Assembly: GCA_005880695.1 (NCBI GenBank)
Contig: VBGR01000045.1
Coordinates: 55,326 to 119,325, forward strand
Length of the DNA: 64,000 nucleotides
Direction of reading: 5' to 3'
Origin: Chloroflexota bacterium
Lineage (GTDB): Bacteria; Chloroflexota; Dormibacteria; Dormibacterales; Dormibacteraceae
The notes beneath the pieces were generated by a model. The model was not told the origin of the DNA, did not search any database, and saw only the letters and a list, made by a program, of their open reading frames with translations. Below, in pieces: positions 47,703-56,414 of this stretch (the stretch's first letter is position 1; each line of letters opens with the position of its first letter). The translations under genes and the position numbers were made by a program.

Positions 47703-48323
47703 GTGACCTGGTCGGCGTACTGGACTGGCCTGGTCGTGCTGGGCGCCTATCACGGCGTCAATCCCGGCATGGGATGGCTTTTCGCGGTCGCGCGGGGCCT
47801 CCAGCAGCAATCGCGGCGGGCAGTGCTCGTCTCGCTCTTGCCTATCGCCGCCGGGCATGAGGGCTCGGTCGCCGCCATCCTGCTGGCGGCGGCCCTGGCC
47901 CGGCCCTTCCTCGACCAGCGCGGACTTCGGTTCGCGGCCGCCGGCGCGCTGGTCGGCTTCGCCATCCTCCTGCTGCTCCGGCGCCGGCTGCACCCATACC
48001 TCGGGATGCGCTTGAGCCTGGTCGGGCTGGCCGCCTGGTCTTTCCTGATGTCCTCCGCCCACGGCGCTGGCCTGATGGCGGTTCCGCTCTACCTCGGACT
48101 GCAGGTGCCGGCGCCAGGGCAGCTGCAGGTGCCGGCCGGCATTCTGCAGGCGCTGGCCGCCGCGACTCTCCATACCACGGCGATGCTGACCGTCATGGGC
48201 ATCGTGGCGGTGCTGGTCTACGACCGTTTCGGGCTTGGCTTGCTGCGGCGCGCCTGGGTCAATCTTGACCTGGTCTGGGTCGGCGCCCTTCTCGTGGCCG
48301 GCGTGGCGACGCTCTTCAGCTGA
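47703..48323 (+). CDS. Polytopic membrane protein linked to SBP56
   Basis: A 206-residue membrane protein with about six helices. The conserved-looking segments 'LGAYHGVNPGMGWLFAVARG' and 'SLLPIAAGHEGSVAAILLAA' place His, Asn and Glu residues in helices, as in metal- or gas-handling HupE/UreJ/NicO-like transporters. The GTG lies 4 nt after the SBP56 stop, so the two are translationally linked. A role in moving the sulfur substrate, hydrogen peroxide or a metal for the oxidase is a reasonable guess. The 3' end overlaps the converging lipoate-ligase-like gene by 8 nt. Confidence 0.7.
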   Translation: MTWSAYWTGLVVLGAYHGVNPGMGWLFAVARGLQQQSRRAVLVSLLPIAAGHEGSVAAILLAAALARPFLDQRGLRFAAAGALVGFAILLLLRRRLHPYLGMRLSLVGLAAWSFLMSSAHGAGLMAVPLYLGLQVPAPGQLQVPAGILQALAAATLHTTAMLTVMGIVAVLVYDRFGLGLLRRAWVNLDLVWVGALLVAGVATLFS

Positions 48324-49068
48324 TGCGGTAGATCCACTCCGGACGCGCGTACTTCGTCGCGGCCAGCCGCTCGGCGCCGGCCAGCTCGCCTGGCTCCAGC
48401 GAGCCGGGATGCCCGCCCGCCTCCAGGACCAGCGCCGCCAGCAGCTCCTCGCGCGATGCGGGGACCAGCGTGTCCACCGGGGTGACCACCTTGGCCGCGC
48501 TGCGGACGCCGCGGGTGGCGACGCTGGGCCGCCCGATCCGGATCAGCTCCCTGAGCAGCCCGGGCGCCATCGAATAGGCCAGCGTCGTGTGGTGGAGAAG
48601 GGCGCCCCGCCGGCGGGCTTGCGCCGCGCCCGCGATCTTGCCCGCCGGCGAAACGATGTCGTTGATGGGCCGGTAGGCCGCGTCGACGCCAAGTTTTCGC
48701 AGGGCCTGGACGGCGAAGGCGTCCAGGTATGCGTAGGACTCTCGGAAGGACATCCCGGCGACCACCTCGGCCGGCAGGTAGAGCGACCAGGTCACGGTCC
48801 GGCCAGGCTCGGCCAGCATCGTACCGCCGCCCGAGAGCCGTCTCGTGATCGTGAAGCCGCGGCGGCGAACGGCGGCCTCGTCCACCTCGTTGGCCACCGA
48901 CTGGCTCGAGCCCAGGACGAGGGTCGGCTCGATCCAGCCCCAGAAGCGGAGAGTAGGCGCTCGGGCTCCGGCAACCACCCTTTCCAGCAGGACCTCGTCG
49001 AGCGCCATCTGCTGGTGGGCTGGCAAATCCTGCTCGGCCAGGATCTCCCAGTCGGGCAAGGGCGGCAC
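48316..49068 (-). CDS. Lipoate-protein ligase A family protein
   Basis: A 250-residue biotin/lipoate ligase-fold enzyme. 'DLPAHQQMALDEVLLERVVA' is the family N-terminus, 'RFWGWIEPTLVLGSSQSVAN' the first strand, 'ITRRLSGGGTMLAEPGRTVT' the lipoyl/AMP loop, and 'INDIVSPAGKIAGAAQARRR' holds the catalytic Lys, followed by 'ALLHHTTLAYSM'. It attaches or transfers lipoyl or octanoyl groups to E2/GcvH proteins; whether it is a ligase (LplA) or transferase (LipM/LipL) cannot be told. No 2-oxoacid dehydrogenase is nearby. Start GTG. Confidence 0.88.
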   Translation of the reverse strand: MPPLPDWEILAEQDLPAHQQMALDEVLLERVVAGARAPTLRFWGWIEPTLVLGSSQSVANEVDEAAVRRRGFTITRRLSGGGTMLAEPGRTVTWSLYLPAEVVAGMSFRESYAYLDAFAVQALRKLGVDAAYRPINDIVSPAGKIAGAAQARRRGALLHHTTLAYSMAPGLLRELIRIGRPSVATRGVRSAAKVVTPVDTLVPASREELLAALVLEAGGHPGSLEPGELAGAERLAATKYARPEWIYRIS

Positions 49069-49176
49069 CCCTAAGAAAATAAGCGACCCACCCCCGGTTT
49101 TCGGCAGTTGTTGAAGTCAGATGACTCCAGTTTGTTGCTACACAGCTTTCCTGTCGGGTTGTATCCTCTCCCCCCG

Positions 49177-49545
49177 ATGACTCAAGCCCAACGCAAAGTC
49201 CTCCTCGTCGAAGACGATCCGAGCATCGGCCAGCTGTATGCGATCAAGCTGCGCATGGACGGCTACCGGGTCGACCTGGCCGCCGATGTGGCCACGGCTG
49301 AGATGCTCTTCGAACGTTCCACACCGGATGTCATCTGCGTCGATTCCCGCCTTCCCGACGGCAGCGGGCGGGAGGTCGTTACAGCCCTGGTCAAGCGGGG
49401 CGCCACCGTGGTGCTCCTGACCAACGACCAGGAGGCCTACGAGCGGCCGCCGGCGGGCGTGGCGCGAACCCTTCTCAAGACCCGGACGACGCCCTCTGCG
49501 CTGTCGCGCGCGATCGGAGAGCTGACCGCGGCCCGCTCCCGCTAG
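49177..49545 (+). CDS. Single-domain response regulator (receiver)
   Basis: A 122-residue CheY-like receiver. Acidic pair in 'VLLVEDDPSIGQLYAIKLRM'; phosphoacceptor Asp in 'DVICVDSRLPDGSGREVV'; switch Thr in 'VVLLTNDQEAYE'; Lys in 'TLLKTRTTPSALSRAIG'. Like the receiver at 40667-41080 it has no output domain and shares the unusual K-x-x-TTP-x-x-LS end, so the two are paralogues. The longer in-frame start at 49108 is rejected, as the ATG at 49177 opens the fold directly. No kinase is nearby. Confidence 0.88.
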   Translation: MTQAQRKVLLVEDDPSIGQLYAIKLRMDGYRVDLAADVATAEMLFERSTPDVICVDSRLPDGSGREVVTALVKRGATVVLLTNDQEAYERPPAGVARTLLKTRTTPSALSRAIGELTAARSR

Positions 49546-49555
49546 ACCAGATCGC

Positions 49556-49981
49556 TTAGCTGAGAGCCGTCCGGATCCGGGCCGCGCTATCGTCCAGCTC
49601 AGTCCGTTCCACGGGCTCACCGTAAGTTGGTGGAAAGGTCAGGCTGAATCCATCGCCCACGAAGCGTGGGATCACGTGGATGTGGAAGTGGGGAACGTCC
49701 TGGAAGGCGGCTTCGCCGTCGGCGACGAAGAGATTCACGCCTTCGCAGCGCAGCCCGGACTCTCGGAGTGCCTTGGCGATGTTCTCGGCGACCGCGAAAC
49801 AGGCTACGCCCTCACCGGGGACCAGCTCTGACAGCAAACCGGCGTGGTGCCTCGGGATCACCAGGGCGTGGCCGGGGTTGATCGGCTGGATGTCCATGAT
49901 CGCGATCAGGGTCGCGTCCGCATAGACGACGCTGGCCGGAGCCGCGCCCTCGACGATCTGACAGAAGACGCAGGTGCTCAT
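49556..49981 (-). CDS. HIT family nucleotide hydrolase
   Basis: A 141-residue histidine-triad protein. The N-terminal 'CVFCQIVEGAAPASVVYADA' has the CxxC found in many Hint-branch proteins; 'INPGHALVIPRHHAGLLSEL' is conserved; and the triad is 'DVPHFHIHVIPRFVGDG' (HxHxH). Such enzymes hydrolyse aminoacyl- or lipid-linked AMP or dinucleoside polyphosphates. It is a single minus-strand gene converging on the receiver gene 10 nt away. Confidence 0.92.
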   Translation of the reverse strand: MSTCVFCQIVEGAAPASVVYADATLIAIMDIQPINPGHALVIPRHHAGLLSELVPGEGVACFAVAENIAKALRESGLRCEGVNLFVADGEAAFQDVPHFHIHVIPRFVGDGFSLTFPPTYGEPVERTELDDSAARIRTALS

Positions 49982-50001
49982 CTACTTGGCCGCGCAACAG
50001 C

Positions 50002-50679
50002 TTAAGGTGTGCGCCTCCCAACTCTGAAGGGGACCTCGAGCGCCAGAAAGAAGACTGCGGCGAGCAGGGTGCTGCCGGCGATGTACCAGGGCCAGGGGCC
50101 CATCAGGTCCAGCAGGGTTGGGCCGGGGGGCGGGCGGCGGAGGTACATGTAGTTCCCGCCGGTGACCAGGTCAGCCAGCCCGATCACGGCCGTCACCGCA
50201 AGGGTCGCCAGAAACGCTCTCACGGCCGCGCCTGGCCGGGGTCGGAGCCCTAGGCCCAACGTGAGGAAGAGCGCCGCCAGCACGATGCCGCCGTGGCCGA
50301 GGTAGTACTGGACGAACCAGTAGTCGGGAAAGTGCTGGACCAAGTCCGGGGTCAGGATCGCCTGGAGCGTGCCGGCGACACCCCAGAACCAGGTCAGCTC
50401 GACGAGGAAGGGGCGCCGCCAGAGGAGTGCTGCCGCGGCCACGAAGGTGGCCGCGCTACAGAGCTGGAGCGGCAGGTAGCCTGTCACGTTCCAGAGGCCG
50501 CTGCGCCAGCTCACGATCCACCAGCTGACCTCGTTCAAAACTAGGACGAGGGCCAGAGCGCGGCTGAACCAGTCAGTCCAGGTGCCCGGCTCTCGCCGGG
50601 CCGCCATCACGAGCAAGGCGCAGATGGAGGCGGTAACGGCTACCGCGCCGAGATGCTCTGGAGTGAAGAGCTCGCTCAC
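50002..50679 (-). CDS. TIGR02206/YwaF family membrane protein
   Basis: A 225-residue protein with about seven helices. 'VTGYLPLQLCSAATFVAAAA' (LPLxLC), 'WFWGVAGTLQAILTPDLVQH' and 'GLADLVTGGNYMYLRRPPPG' (NYMYL...PP) are the landmarks of the TIGR02206/YwaF family, whose function is unknown. The GTG start is followed by 'SELFTPEHLGAVAVTASICA'. It lies 15 nt after the helicase gene on the same strand, so it may be co-transcribed with it. Confidence 0.82.
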   Translation of the reverse strand: MSELFTPEHLGAVAVTASICALLVMAARREPGTWTDWFSRALALVLVLNEVSWWIVSWRSGLWNVTGYLPLQLCSAATFVAAAALLWRRPFLVELTWFWGVAGTLQAILTPDLVQHFPDYWFVQYYLGHGGIVLAALFLTLGLGLRPRPGAAVRAFLATLAVTAVIGLADLVTGGNYMYLRRPPPGPTLLDLMGPWPWYIAGSTLLAAVFFLALEVPFRVGRRTP

Positions 50680-50694
50680 GCTCGGCGGCGCCGC

Positions 50695-53172
50695 TCAGCT
50701 TTCGGAGATCGGCTCCGCCGTGGCTTCGGGGGCCTCGGGAGCCGGCTCGGCCGGCCGCCGGCGGCGGGACCGCCGGCGCGGAGCTTCGGCTGGCGCCGGA
50801 ACCTGCCCGTTCGGCACGGGGCTGACCGGTTCCATCGGCTGGGCCACCTCGGCCGGGGACTCGCCGTTGACGCTGGCCACCTCCTGGCCGTCGCGCGGCC
50901 GGCGCCGGCGGCGGTTGCGGCGGCGATCACCCCGCCTGGGGCGCGAGAGCCGCTGCACCTGCGAGCGGATGCCGACGCGCTGGCAGGCGGTCACGACGGC
51001 GCCCACGCCCGCTACCAGCCCATCCTCTTGCGAGTGCTCGAAGAGCGGGCCGAAGAGCTCGGGCGCGCCGCCGATCACCGTCTTCGAGTCGCCCACGATC
51101 ACGAGCAGCTTCTTGGCCCGCGAGATGGCTACGTTGACGCGGTTCGGGTCGTTCAGGAAGCCGATCGCTGCGCGGTCATTGGAGCGCACCAGCGAGAGGA
51201 TCACGGCGTCAGACTCGCGGCCCTCGAAGGCGTCCACCGACTCGATGTCGTCGGGTGGGACGATGCCCTTCAGCGCGCTCTGGAGCCGGTTGACCTGCGA
51301 GTTGTACATCGCAATGACGGCCAGCTTGGCCTTCCGGACGCGCTTGCGGATGATCGTCGTGATGTCCTTGCAGAGTGCCACCTCGAACTCATTGGCGACG
51401 CTCCGCTGGGCGTCTCTGTACTCCTCCTGGGCCCCCGTGTCGACCCAGACCAGCTCGCGGTCGAAAGGCCAGGGCAGCGGCATCCGCGGGTGGGGCGCCT
51501 CGTGGATGAGCTTGCCTTCGTAGAAGAGATCGGAGACCACGCGGCCGATCGGCTCCCGCATCCGGTACTGCCGCGGCAGCATGATCTTGGACTGGGTCGG
51601 AGCCCGGTCCCACATCCAGCCATAGAAGCTGTCGTCGCGCACGATCTCGTCCAGCGGGTCCTGGATCTGGAACGAGGAGGCGGCCTCCTCCATGACCGGC
51701 GGCAGCTGGTTCAGGTCGCCGATCATCACCCAGCGCTTGGCCAGGGGCATCAGCGCCAGGGCCTCGTTGGCACGAACCTTGTTGGCCTCGTCCAGGATCA
51801 GCCAGTCGAAGACCATGAACCGCAGGCGGGAGTCGATCGCCAGCCGGTTGCAGGTCCCGGCGACGAGGTTGAACTGTTGCAGGTTCTCCCCTTCGAAGAG
51901 CGTGCCACGCAGCCGCCGCGGGACCTTGCCCGGCTCGGCGATGCGGGCCTGGCGCACGTGCGAGAACCCGAGCAGCCGCTCCTGGCCGGTGTCGACCGCG
52001 TCGTTGGAGTGCGATGAGAGCAGGATGGTGCCGCCGCTCTGGCGGCCCAGGATGCGCCGGATCGACTCGACAATCGCGGTCGTCTTGCCGGTGCCGGGGG
52101 GCCCCTGGATCATGTAGAGCTGGCCGGGCAGCATGCCCATGACGCGAGCCACGGCTTCCGACTGCTCCTCGTTGGGGTCGGGCAGGTGGTGGGCGCGCCG
52201 GCCCTCCAGGACCAGGTGGGGCGGCGAGCCCAGCCAGCCGGTGTCGGCCAGCAGCGCGGCCAGGGCGCCGGTCCGGGGCGACCCGATCTGAAGCTGGCGG
52301 ATCACTGAGCGCTGGGCCTCGAACATCTCGACGCTGGCCGTCGGCAGGACCACGCCCTCGTCGGGGAGCGGATCGTAGCGGCGGAAGGAGACCCAGAGGT
52401 CCTGGCCGGAGATGCGATCGAGGGACATGCCCCGGTACTCGGGGAAGCCGGCCGAGCGGACTGTGAGGGAGTCGATGCCGCGGTAGACGCGGGCGTCGAG
52501 GTCGCCGACCAGGTGGAGGATGGCGCGGACGTATTCGCCACCGCGGAGGTCCTCGTCGCAGGCGGGGCAGTGGCTGCCGTTGGAGGTGGGGACCTGCTCC
52601 TCGCAGCGCGGGCACTCGACCCACTGCTCGGTCGCCTCGTAGCGCCTGATGGCCGCTTCGGCAAGATCCTCGCGGAAGTCGCGGAGGTGCTCGACGAAAC
52701 GCATCGTGGAGTCGAGGATCGGCAGCTCCTTGGCCTTCTCCCGGAGCTCGATGGCGGTGAAGCCGGAGAGCTCGGAGTCCCACTCCTCGACCAGCTGCAG
52801 CTCCTGGTAGGTGAGGTTGATGCGCGACTTCTCGATCGGGTAGTCAGGGGACTCGAGCTCCTGGAAGTCGCTCATCTCGAAGGCCAGGCCCTTGGGCGTC
52901 CGTCCGAGCCGGCCCTGGATCAGCGTTGAGTTGAAGAGGCCGATGCATTCCAGCGGCTTGTCAGGCTTGGTGATCGTGTAGCCGATCTCGATCGCCTTCT
53001 TCTCCTCGAGCACGTCGAGGATGACGCGCGGCCCGCCCGGGATCAGGCTCAGCTTGGCAGCCGCCGGCGAACCCGGCTTGATCCGGATCCAGAGCCGCCC
53101 GGCCGAGACCACCTCGCCTGGGATGTCCGGATCCCAAAGGGGCAGGACGTCGCCGGGATTGGGCGTGGTCAC
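50695..53172 (-). CDS. SF1 (Upf1/DNA2-like) helicase with zinc ribbon and basic/Ala-Pro tail
   Basis: An 825-residue helicase. An N-terminal region (about 1-300) carries a zinc ribbon 'ECPRCEEQVPTSNGSHCPAC'. The motor follows: Walker A 'MIQGPPGTGKTTAIVESIRR', motif II 'WLILDEANKVRANEALALMP' (DEAN), motif III 'RWVMIGDLNQLPPVMEEAAS', motif IV 'IMLPRQYRMREPIGRVVSDL', motif V 'IESVDAFEGRESDAVILSLV' and motif VI 'RVNVAISRAKKLLVIVGDSK'. The C-terminal about 110 residues are disordered, with R/K clusters (RRGDRRRNRRRRRP, RRRSRRRRP) and Ala/Pro/Glu between them, suggesting RNA or DNA binding. GTG at 53172 is used as start; TTG at 53241 would add 23 residues. Confidence 0.9.
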   Translation of the reverse strand: MTTPNPGDVLPLWDPDIPGEVVSAGRLWIRIKPGSPAAAKLSLIPGGPRVILDVLEEKKAIEIGYTITKPDKPLECIGLFNSTLIQGRLGRTPKGLAFEMSDFQELESPDYPIEKSRINLTYQELQLVEEWDSELSGFTAIELREKAKELPILDSTMRFVEHLRDFREDLAEAAIRRYEATEQWVECPRCEEQVPTSNGSHCPACDEDLRGGEYVRAILHLVGDLDARVYRGIDSLTVRSAGFPEYRGMSLDRISGQDLWVSFRRYDPLPDEGVVLPTASVEMFEAQRSVIRQLQIGSPRTGALAALLADTGWLGSPPHLVLEGRRAHHLPDPNEEQSEAVARVMGMLPGQLYMIQGPPGTGKTTAIVESIRRILGRQSGGTILLSSHSNDAVDTGQERLLGFSHVRQARIAEPGKVPRRLRGTLFEGENLQQFNLVAGTCNRLAIDSRLRFMVFDWLILDEANKVRANEALALMPLAKRWVMIGDLNQLPPVMEEAASSFQIQDPLDEIVRDDSFYGWMWDRAPTQSKIMLPRQYRMREPIGRVVSDLFYEGKLIHEAPHPRMPLPWPFDRELVWVDTGAQEEYRDAQRSVANEFEVALCKDITTIIRKRVRKAKLAVIAMYNSQVNRLQSALKGIVPPDDIESVDAFEGRESDAVILSLVRSNDRAAIGFLNDPNRVNVAISRAKKLLVIVGDSKTVIGGAPELFGPLFEHSQEDGLVAGVGAVVTACQRVGIRSQVQRLSRPRRGDRRRNRRRRRPRDGQEVASVNGESPAEVAQPMEPVSPVPNGQVPAPAEAPRRRSRRRRPAEPAPEAPEATAEPISES

Positions 53173-53280
53173 GCGGGACCAGCCGCGCTGAGAAGGGCTA
53201 GATACAGGAGAGTCAAAAGTGATTCCCGAGGAGGCCCGCAAACGATCGCGGGGCCTGAGATGTGGATCTACCTTACCAAA

Positions 53281-54447
53281 TTACGGTGGGAGTTGAACAC
53301 CGCGGGTCTCCGGGAGGAGCAGGAGCAAGAGCGCGCCCGCCAGCGGCGCGACCGATACGAACACGATTGCCGTTCCCAACCCCACCGAGGGTGCGGCCAG
53401 GCCGACGAGCTGGAGGCCCAGGATGCCGCCCACCGCCGCGGCGACCGCCGCCACCGCCTGGGAGGTGGCACGGGCCCGGGTCGGGAAGAGCTCCGCGTAC
53501 CAGGCCGTGAGCACCGGACCGGCCGCGCTCCCCACGACGCTCCAGGCCAGGTTGCCGCCCCAGTAGAGGGCGACGCTGCCGGCGAAGGTGAGCGCGTTCA
53601 CCAAGGCGGATGCCAGCGAGAGCCCGACGGCCAGGGGGCGCCGGCCGGCCCGGTCCGAGAGCCAGCCGCCGGCCACGAAGCCGAAGCCTGCCAGCGGCGC
53701 CGAGGCAGCCAGCACCAGGCTGATGCTGAAAGGCGTCAGCCGCAGCGTGCGACTGGCGAAGAGCGCTCCGTAGAGGCCTCCCGGCTGAAAGGCCACGGCC
53801 GCCAGCAGGCTGGCCAGCGCCAGGACGGCGAGCCGGGCGCGCCAGCGGGCCTCGAAGAGAACCCGCAGCGGGTTGTCCACGTGCCCGGCCGCCCGCCAGG
53901 TGCGGCCCTCGGGGAGCCAGGCCAGCAGAGCTGGTACCGCGAGCAGGCCCGCTCCGCCCGCCCAATAGAGCACCCGCCAGTGGGGCGCCAGCAGCGGATA
54001 AGCGACGATGGTCAGGCCCTGGCCGGCCCCGGCGGCGATGGTCAGCGCGGCCACCGCGATGGCGCGCCGTTCCCTGGGCGCCTCCTCGACCACCAGCGCG
54101 CTGGCGATGCCGATTGCCGCCACCTCGAAGCAGGAAGCGGTGAGGCGGGCTACCGCCAGCCAGGCCAGCGCGGGGGCGAAGCCTGTCGCCAGGTTGGCGA
54201 CCGAGAAGGCGGCCACGGCCAGAACCAGGAGTCGTTTCCGTCCGGCGCGGTCCGCCAGAGCTGCGAGGGGGAGCGCCGCGATCGCGCCGAGCCCGAGCAC
54301 CGACCCCGCGTTGGAGAGGTCCTCGACACGGGCGTGAAATTCCTGGGCGACCGCGGGCAGCGCCAGGAAGAGCGCCGACCCGTCGAACTGGGCCAGCAAC
54401 ACGCACAGACCTGCCAGCAGCAGCGTGCGGCGGAGCTCGCCGCTCAA
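53281..54447 (-). CDS. MFS transporter
   Basis: A 388-residue major facilitator with 12 expected helices. 'GLCVLLAQFDGSALFLALPA' is helix 1, motif A is 'LPLAALADRAGRKRLLVLAV', and a second copy of motif A lies between helices 8 and 9: 'GGWLSDRAGRRPLAVGLSLA'. The late stretch 'WYAELFPTRARATSQAVAAV' is the PET/FPTR-type signature of the sugar/organic-acid-porter branch. The cargo is unknown. The TTG start overlaps the CPBP stop by 4 nt. Confidence 0.87.
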   Translation of the reverse strand: MSGELRRTLLLAGLCVLLAQFDGSALFLALPAVAQEFHARVEDLSNAGSVLGLGAIAALPLAALADRAGRKRLLVLAVAAFSVANLATGFAPALAWLAVARLTASCFEVAAIGIASALVVEEAPRERRAIAVAALTIAAGAGQGLTIVAYPLLAPHWRVLYWAGGAGLLAVPALLAWLPEGRTWRAAGHVDNPLRVLFEARWRARLAVLALASLLAAVAFQPGGLYGALFASRTLRLTPFSISLVLAASAPLAGFGFVAGGWLSDRAGRRPLAVGLSLASALVNALTFAGSVALYWGGNLAWSVVGSAAGPVLTAWYAELFPTRARATSQAVAAVAAAVGGILGLQLVGLAAPSVGLGTAIVFVSVAPLAGALLLLLLPETRGVQLPP

Positions 54448-54995
54448 ATCAGGCCGAGCCGGCGGAGCAGGTACGGCCCCGGCCCGAGGAAGCCGCAGGT
54501 GGCGCCCACGTGGGCGATCGAGACGCCGAGCAGCGAGGGCGGGCCCGGCAGGAGCCAGAACGCCAGACCCAGCGGGATGCCGAGCAGCGCAGTCGCCACC
54601 ACGTCCGGCCACCACCAGCCGCCCAGCCGGTGGTAGAGGACATAAACGGCCGTAGCGATCACGAAGCCGGCGGGAGCCCCAAGAAGGATGGCAAGGCCGC
54701 CCTGAAGGAGGCCCCGAAAGAGGCCCTCTTCGAGCGGGCCGTTGAGAGCGTAATAGCCGGCCTGGAGCACGGCGTCGGGTGCATCCCCGACTCGCAGCGC
54801 CCCACGCCGGCGGCTGAGCCAGAGCTGGAGCACCACACCGGCCAGGAACCCGATCGGCAGCCCGAGCAGGCCGAACAGGAGCTGGGGCTGCAGGTCCCCA
54901 GTGGCCACGCCGAGCCAACCGGGCCGCCAGATTGCGTAGACAATCCCGACGACAACACCAAATGGCAGCAGGCGGGTGGGCAGGTCGGAGCGCAT
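54444..54995 (-). CDS. CPBP family intramembrane metalloprotease
   Basis: A 183-residue polytopic membrane protein of the CPBP/Abi type. The catalytic motif EExxxR is present as 'NGPLEEGLFRGLLQGGLAIL'; the second-motif His lies in 'YVLYHRLGGWWW' and the third in 'LLGVSIAHVGATCGFLG'. Members cleave membrane-associated peptides or prenylated proteins, and some protect against bacteriocins. ATG at 54995 opens a good N-terminus (MRSDLPTRLLPFG); a TTG at 55058 would add 21 residues. It is followed by the MFS gene through a 4-nt overlap and diverges from the DUF2332 gene. Confidence 0.8.
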   Translation of the reverse strand: MRSDLPTRLLPFGVVVGIVYAIWRPGWLGVATGDLQPQLLFGLLGLPIGFLAGVVLQLWLSRRRGALRVGDAPDAVLQAGYYALNGPLEEGLFRGLLQGGLAILLGAPAGFVIATAVYVLYHRLGGWWWPDVVATALLGIPLGLAFWLLPGPPSLLGVSIAHVGATCGFLGPGPYLLRRLGLI

Positions 54996-55072
54996 CCAGG
55001 CCAGCGTCTCCCCCGGGTGATTCGCGACGACGCGAACGCGTGTGCTCGCCACCAGCAAATAGTCTGTTAGCC

Positions 55073-56410
55073 GTGGCCTGGGAGATAGAGGAGCGCTACT
55101 TCGAACGCCGTGAGATCAAGGCGGCGCTCGACTTTGCGCGGGCGGGCGGCATCGCCGTCCATCGCAACTTCGACAACTACGCGGGCACCCGCTCGCCGCG
55201 CGGGATGCGGATGGACCGGCCCTTTCTGCATGTGATCGGCCTGCGGCCCCGCCTCGAGCAGTGGGGACGCGGGCACGGACTCCGGCCGGAGTGGATCCAA
55301 CCGGAGAAGCGTCGCGGTGTCGCCCATTACGACGTCTTCGGCGAGTTCGCCCAACGGCTCATCGACCGGCTCCAGCGGCGAGAGGAGGTTCGCCGCCACT
55401 TTGCGCTCTTCCTGGCGCGCTTCGAGTCGCCCCTCTACGGCCAGCTGGCCCAGGGCATCGTCGCCGACCCTACGATCCTCGACCTGGCCGGTCGCGCACC
55501 ACGAGGCCAACCACCGGCGAACCTGCTTTTCGGGGCCGTCCACTACCTCTTGCTGAAGGGCCTCGGCCATCCGCTGGCGGCTTACTACCCCAGCGTCAAC
55601 ACGTCAGTGCTGCGCGGTGAGCCCTACCCGGCGTTCCGCGAATTCTGTGCTGAGCACGAGGGCCGGATCCTGGATCTCCTCGCGACCCGGCGGGTGCAGA
55701 CCAACGACGTCGCCCGGAGCGCCGTTCTCCTCCCCGGCTTCAGCGTGGTCGCCGCCCGCGCCGAGCGGCCGCTGGCCCTGGTCGAGATCGGCGCCAGCGC
55801 CGGCCTGAACCTTCTCTTCGACCGCTACTCGTACGACTACGGCAACGGGAACGTCTGCGGCGACCCGGAGTCCAAGGTACGGATCGAGTGCAGTGTGCGC
55901 AGCGAGCTGGTTCCGCCGCTCGAGATGCCGCGCGTCGCCTGGAGGCTGGGCATCGACCTGAAGCCGGTCGATATCCGGGACACGGACCAGGCGCTCTGGC
56001 TTCGAGCCCTGGTCTGGCCCGACCAGCCCTGGCGGTCGGAGCTTCTGCTGGCGGCGATACGCCTGGCCCAAGCCAACCGCTCCGAGATCATCCAGGGCGA
56101 TGCTCTCGAGGTCCTTCCCAGGGCCGCAGCTATCGCCCCGGTCGACGCGGCCCTTTGCATCTTTTCCAGCTACACCGTCTACCAGTTCAGCCCCGAGCAA
56201 CAGGACCGCCTGGCGGCCGTCCTGGAGGGCATCGCGGCGACGCGCGACCTCTACCGACTCAGCTTCGAATGGCACCCGGGCGAGGAGTCCTACCTGGAGC
56301 TGGCGAGCTTCGAAGGCGGCCGCCGGGAAGACCTGCGGCTTGCCTCCGCCCACGACCACGGCCGCTGGCTGAAGTGGCTGGACCCGGCCAGGGTCCTGCC
56401 CGGACCATAA
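55073..56410 (+). CDS. DUF2332 protein with extra N-terminal DUF4031-like domain
   Basis: A 445-residue protein. From about residue 105 it matches DUF2332: 'FALFLARFESPLYGQLAQGI', 'LLFGAVHYLLLKGLGHPLAA', 'QTNDVARSAVLLPGFSVVAA' and an SAM-pocket-like 'ALVEIGASAGLNLLFDRYSY'. DUF2332 proteins look like divergent class I methyltransferases of unknown target. The first about 100 residues are an added domain: 'MDRPFLHVIGLRPRLEQWGR' then 'GLRPEWIQPEKRRGVAHYDV' resembles DUF4031. The GTG at 55073 is the only close start; upstream sequence belongs to the divergent CPBP gene. The PfkB gene follows 4 nt downstream. Confidence 0.78.
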   Translation: MAWEIEERYFERREIKAALDFARAGGIAVHRNFDNYAGTRSPRGMRMDRPFLHVIGLRPRLEQWGRGHGLRPEWIQPEKRRGVAHYDVFGEFAQRLIDRLQRREEVRRHFALFLARFESPLYGQLAQGIVADPTILDLAGRAPRGQPPANLLFGAVHYLLLKGLGHPLAAYYPSVNTSVLRGEPYPAFREFCAEHEGRILDLLATRRVQTNDVARSAVLLPGFSVVAARAERPLALVEIGASAGLNLLFDRYSYDYGNGNVCGDPESKVRIECSVRSELVPPLEMPRVAWRLGIDLKPVDIRDTDQALWLRALVWPDQPWRSELLLAAIRLAQANRSEIIQGDALEVLPRAAAIAPVDAALCIFSSYTVYQFSPEQQDRLAAVLEGIAATRDLYRLSFEWHPGEESYLELASFEGGRREDLRLASAHDHGRWLKWLDPARVLPGP

Positions 56411-56414
56411 CGGC

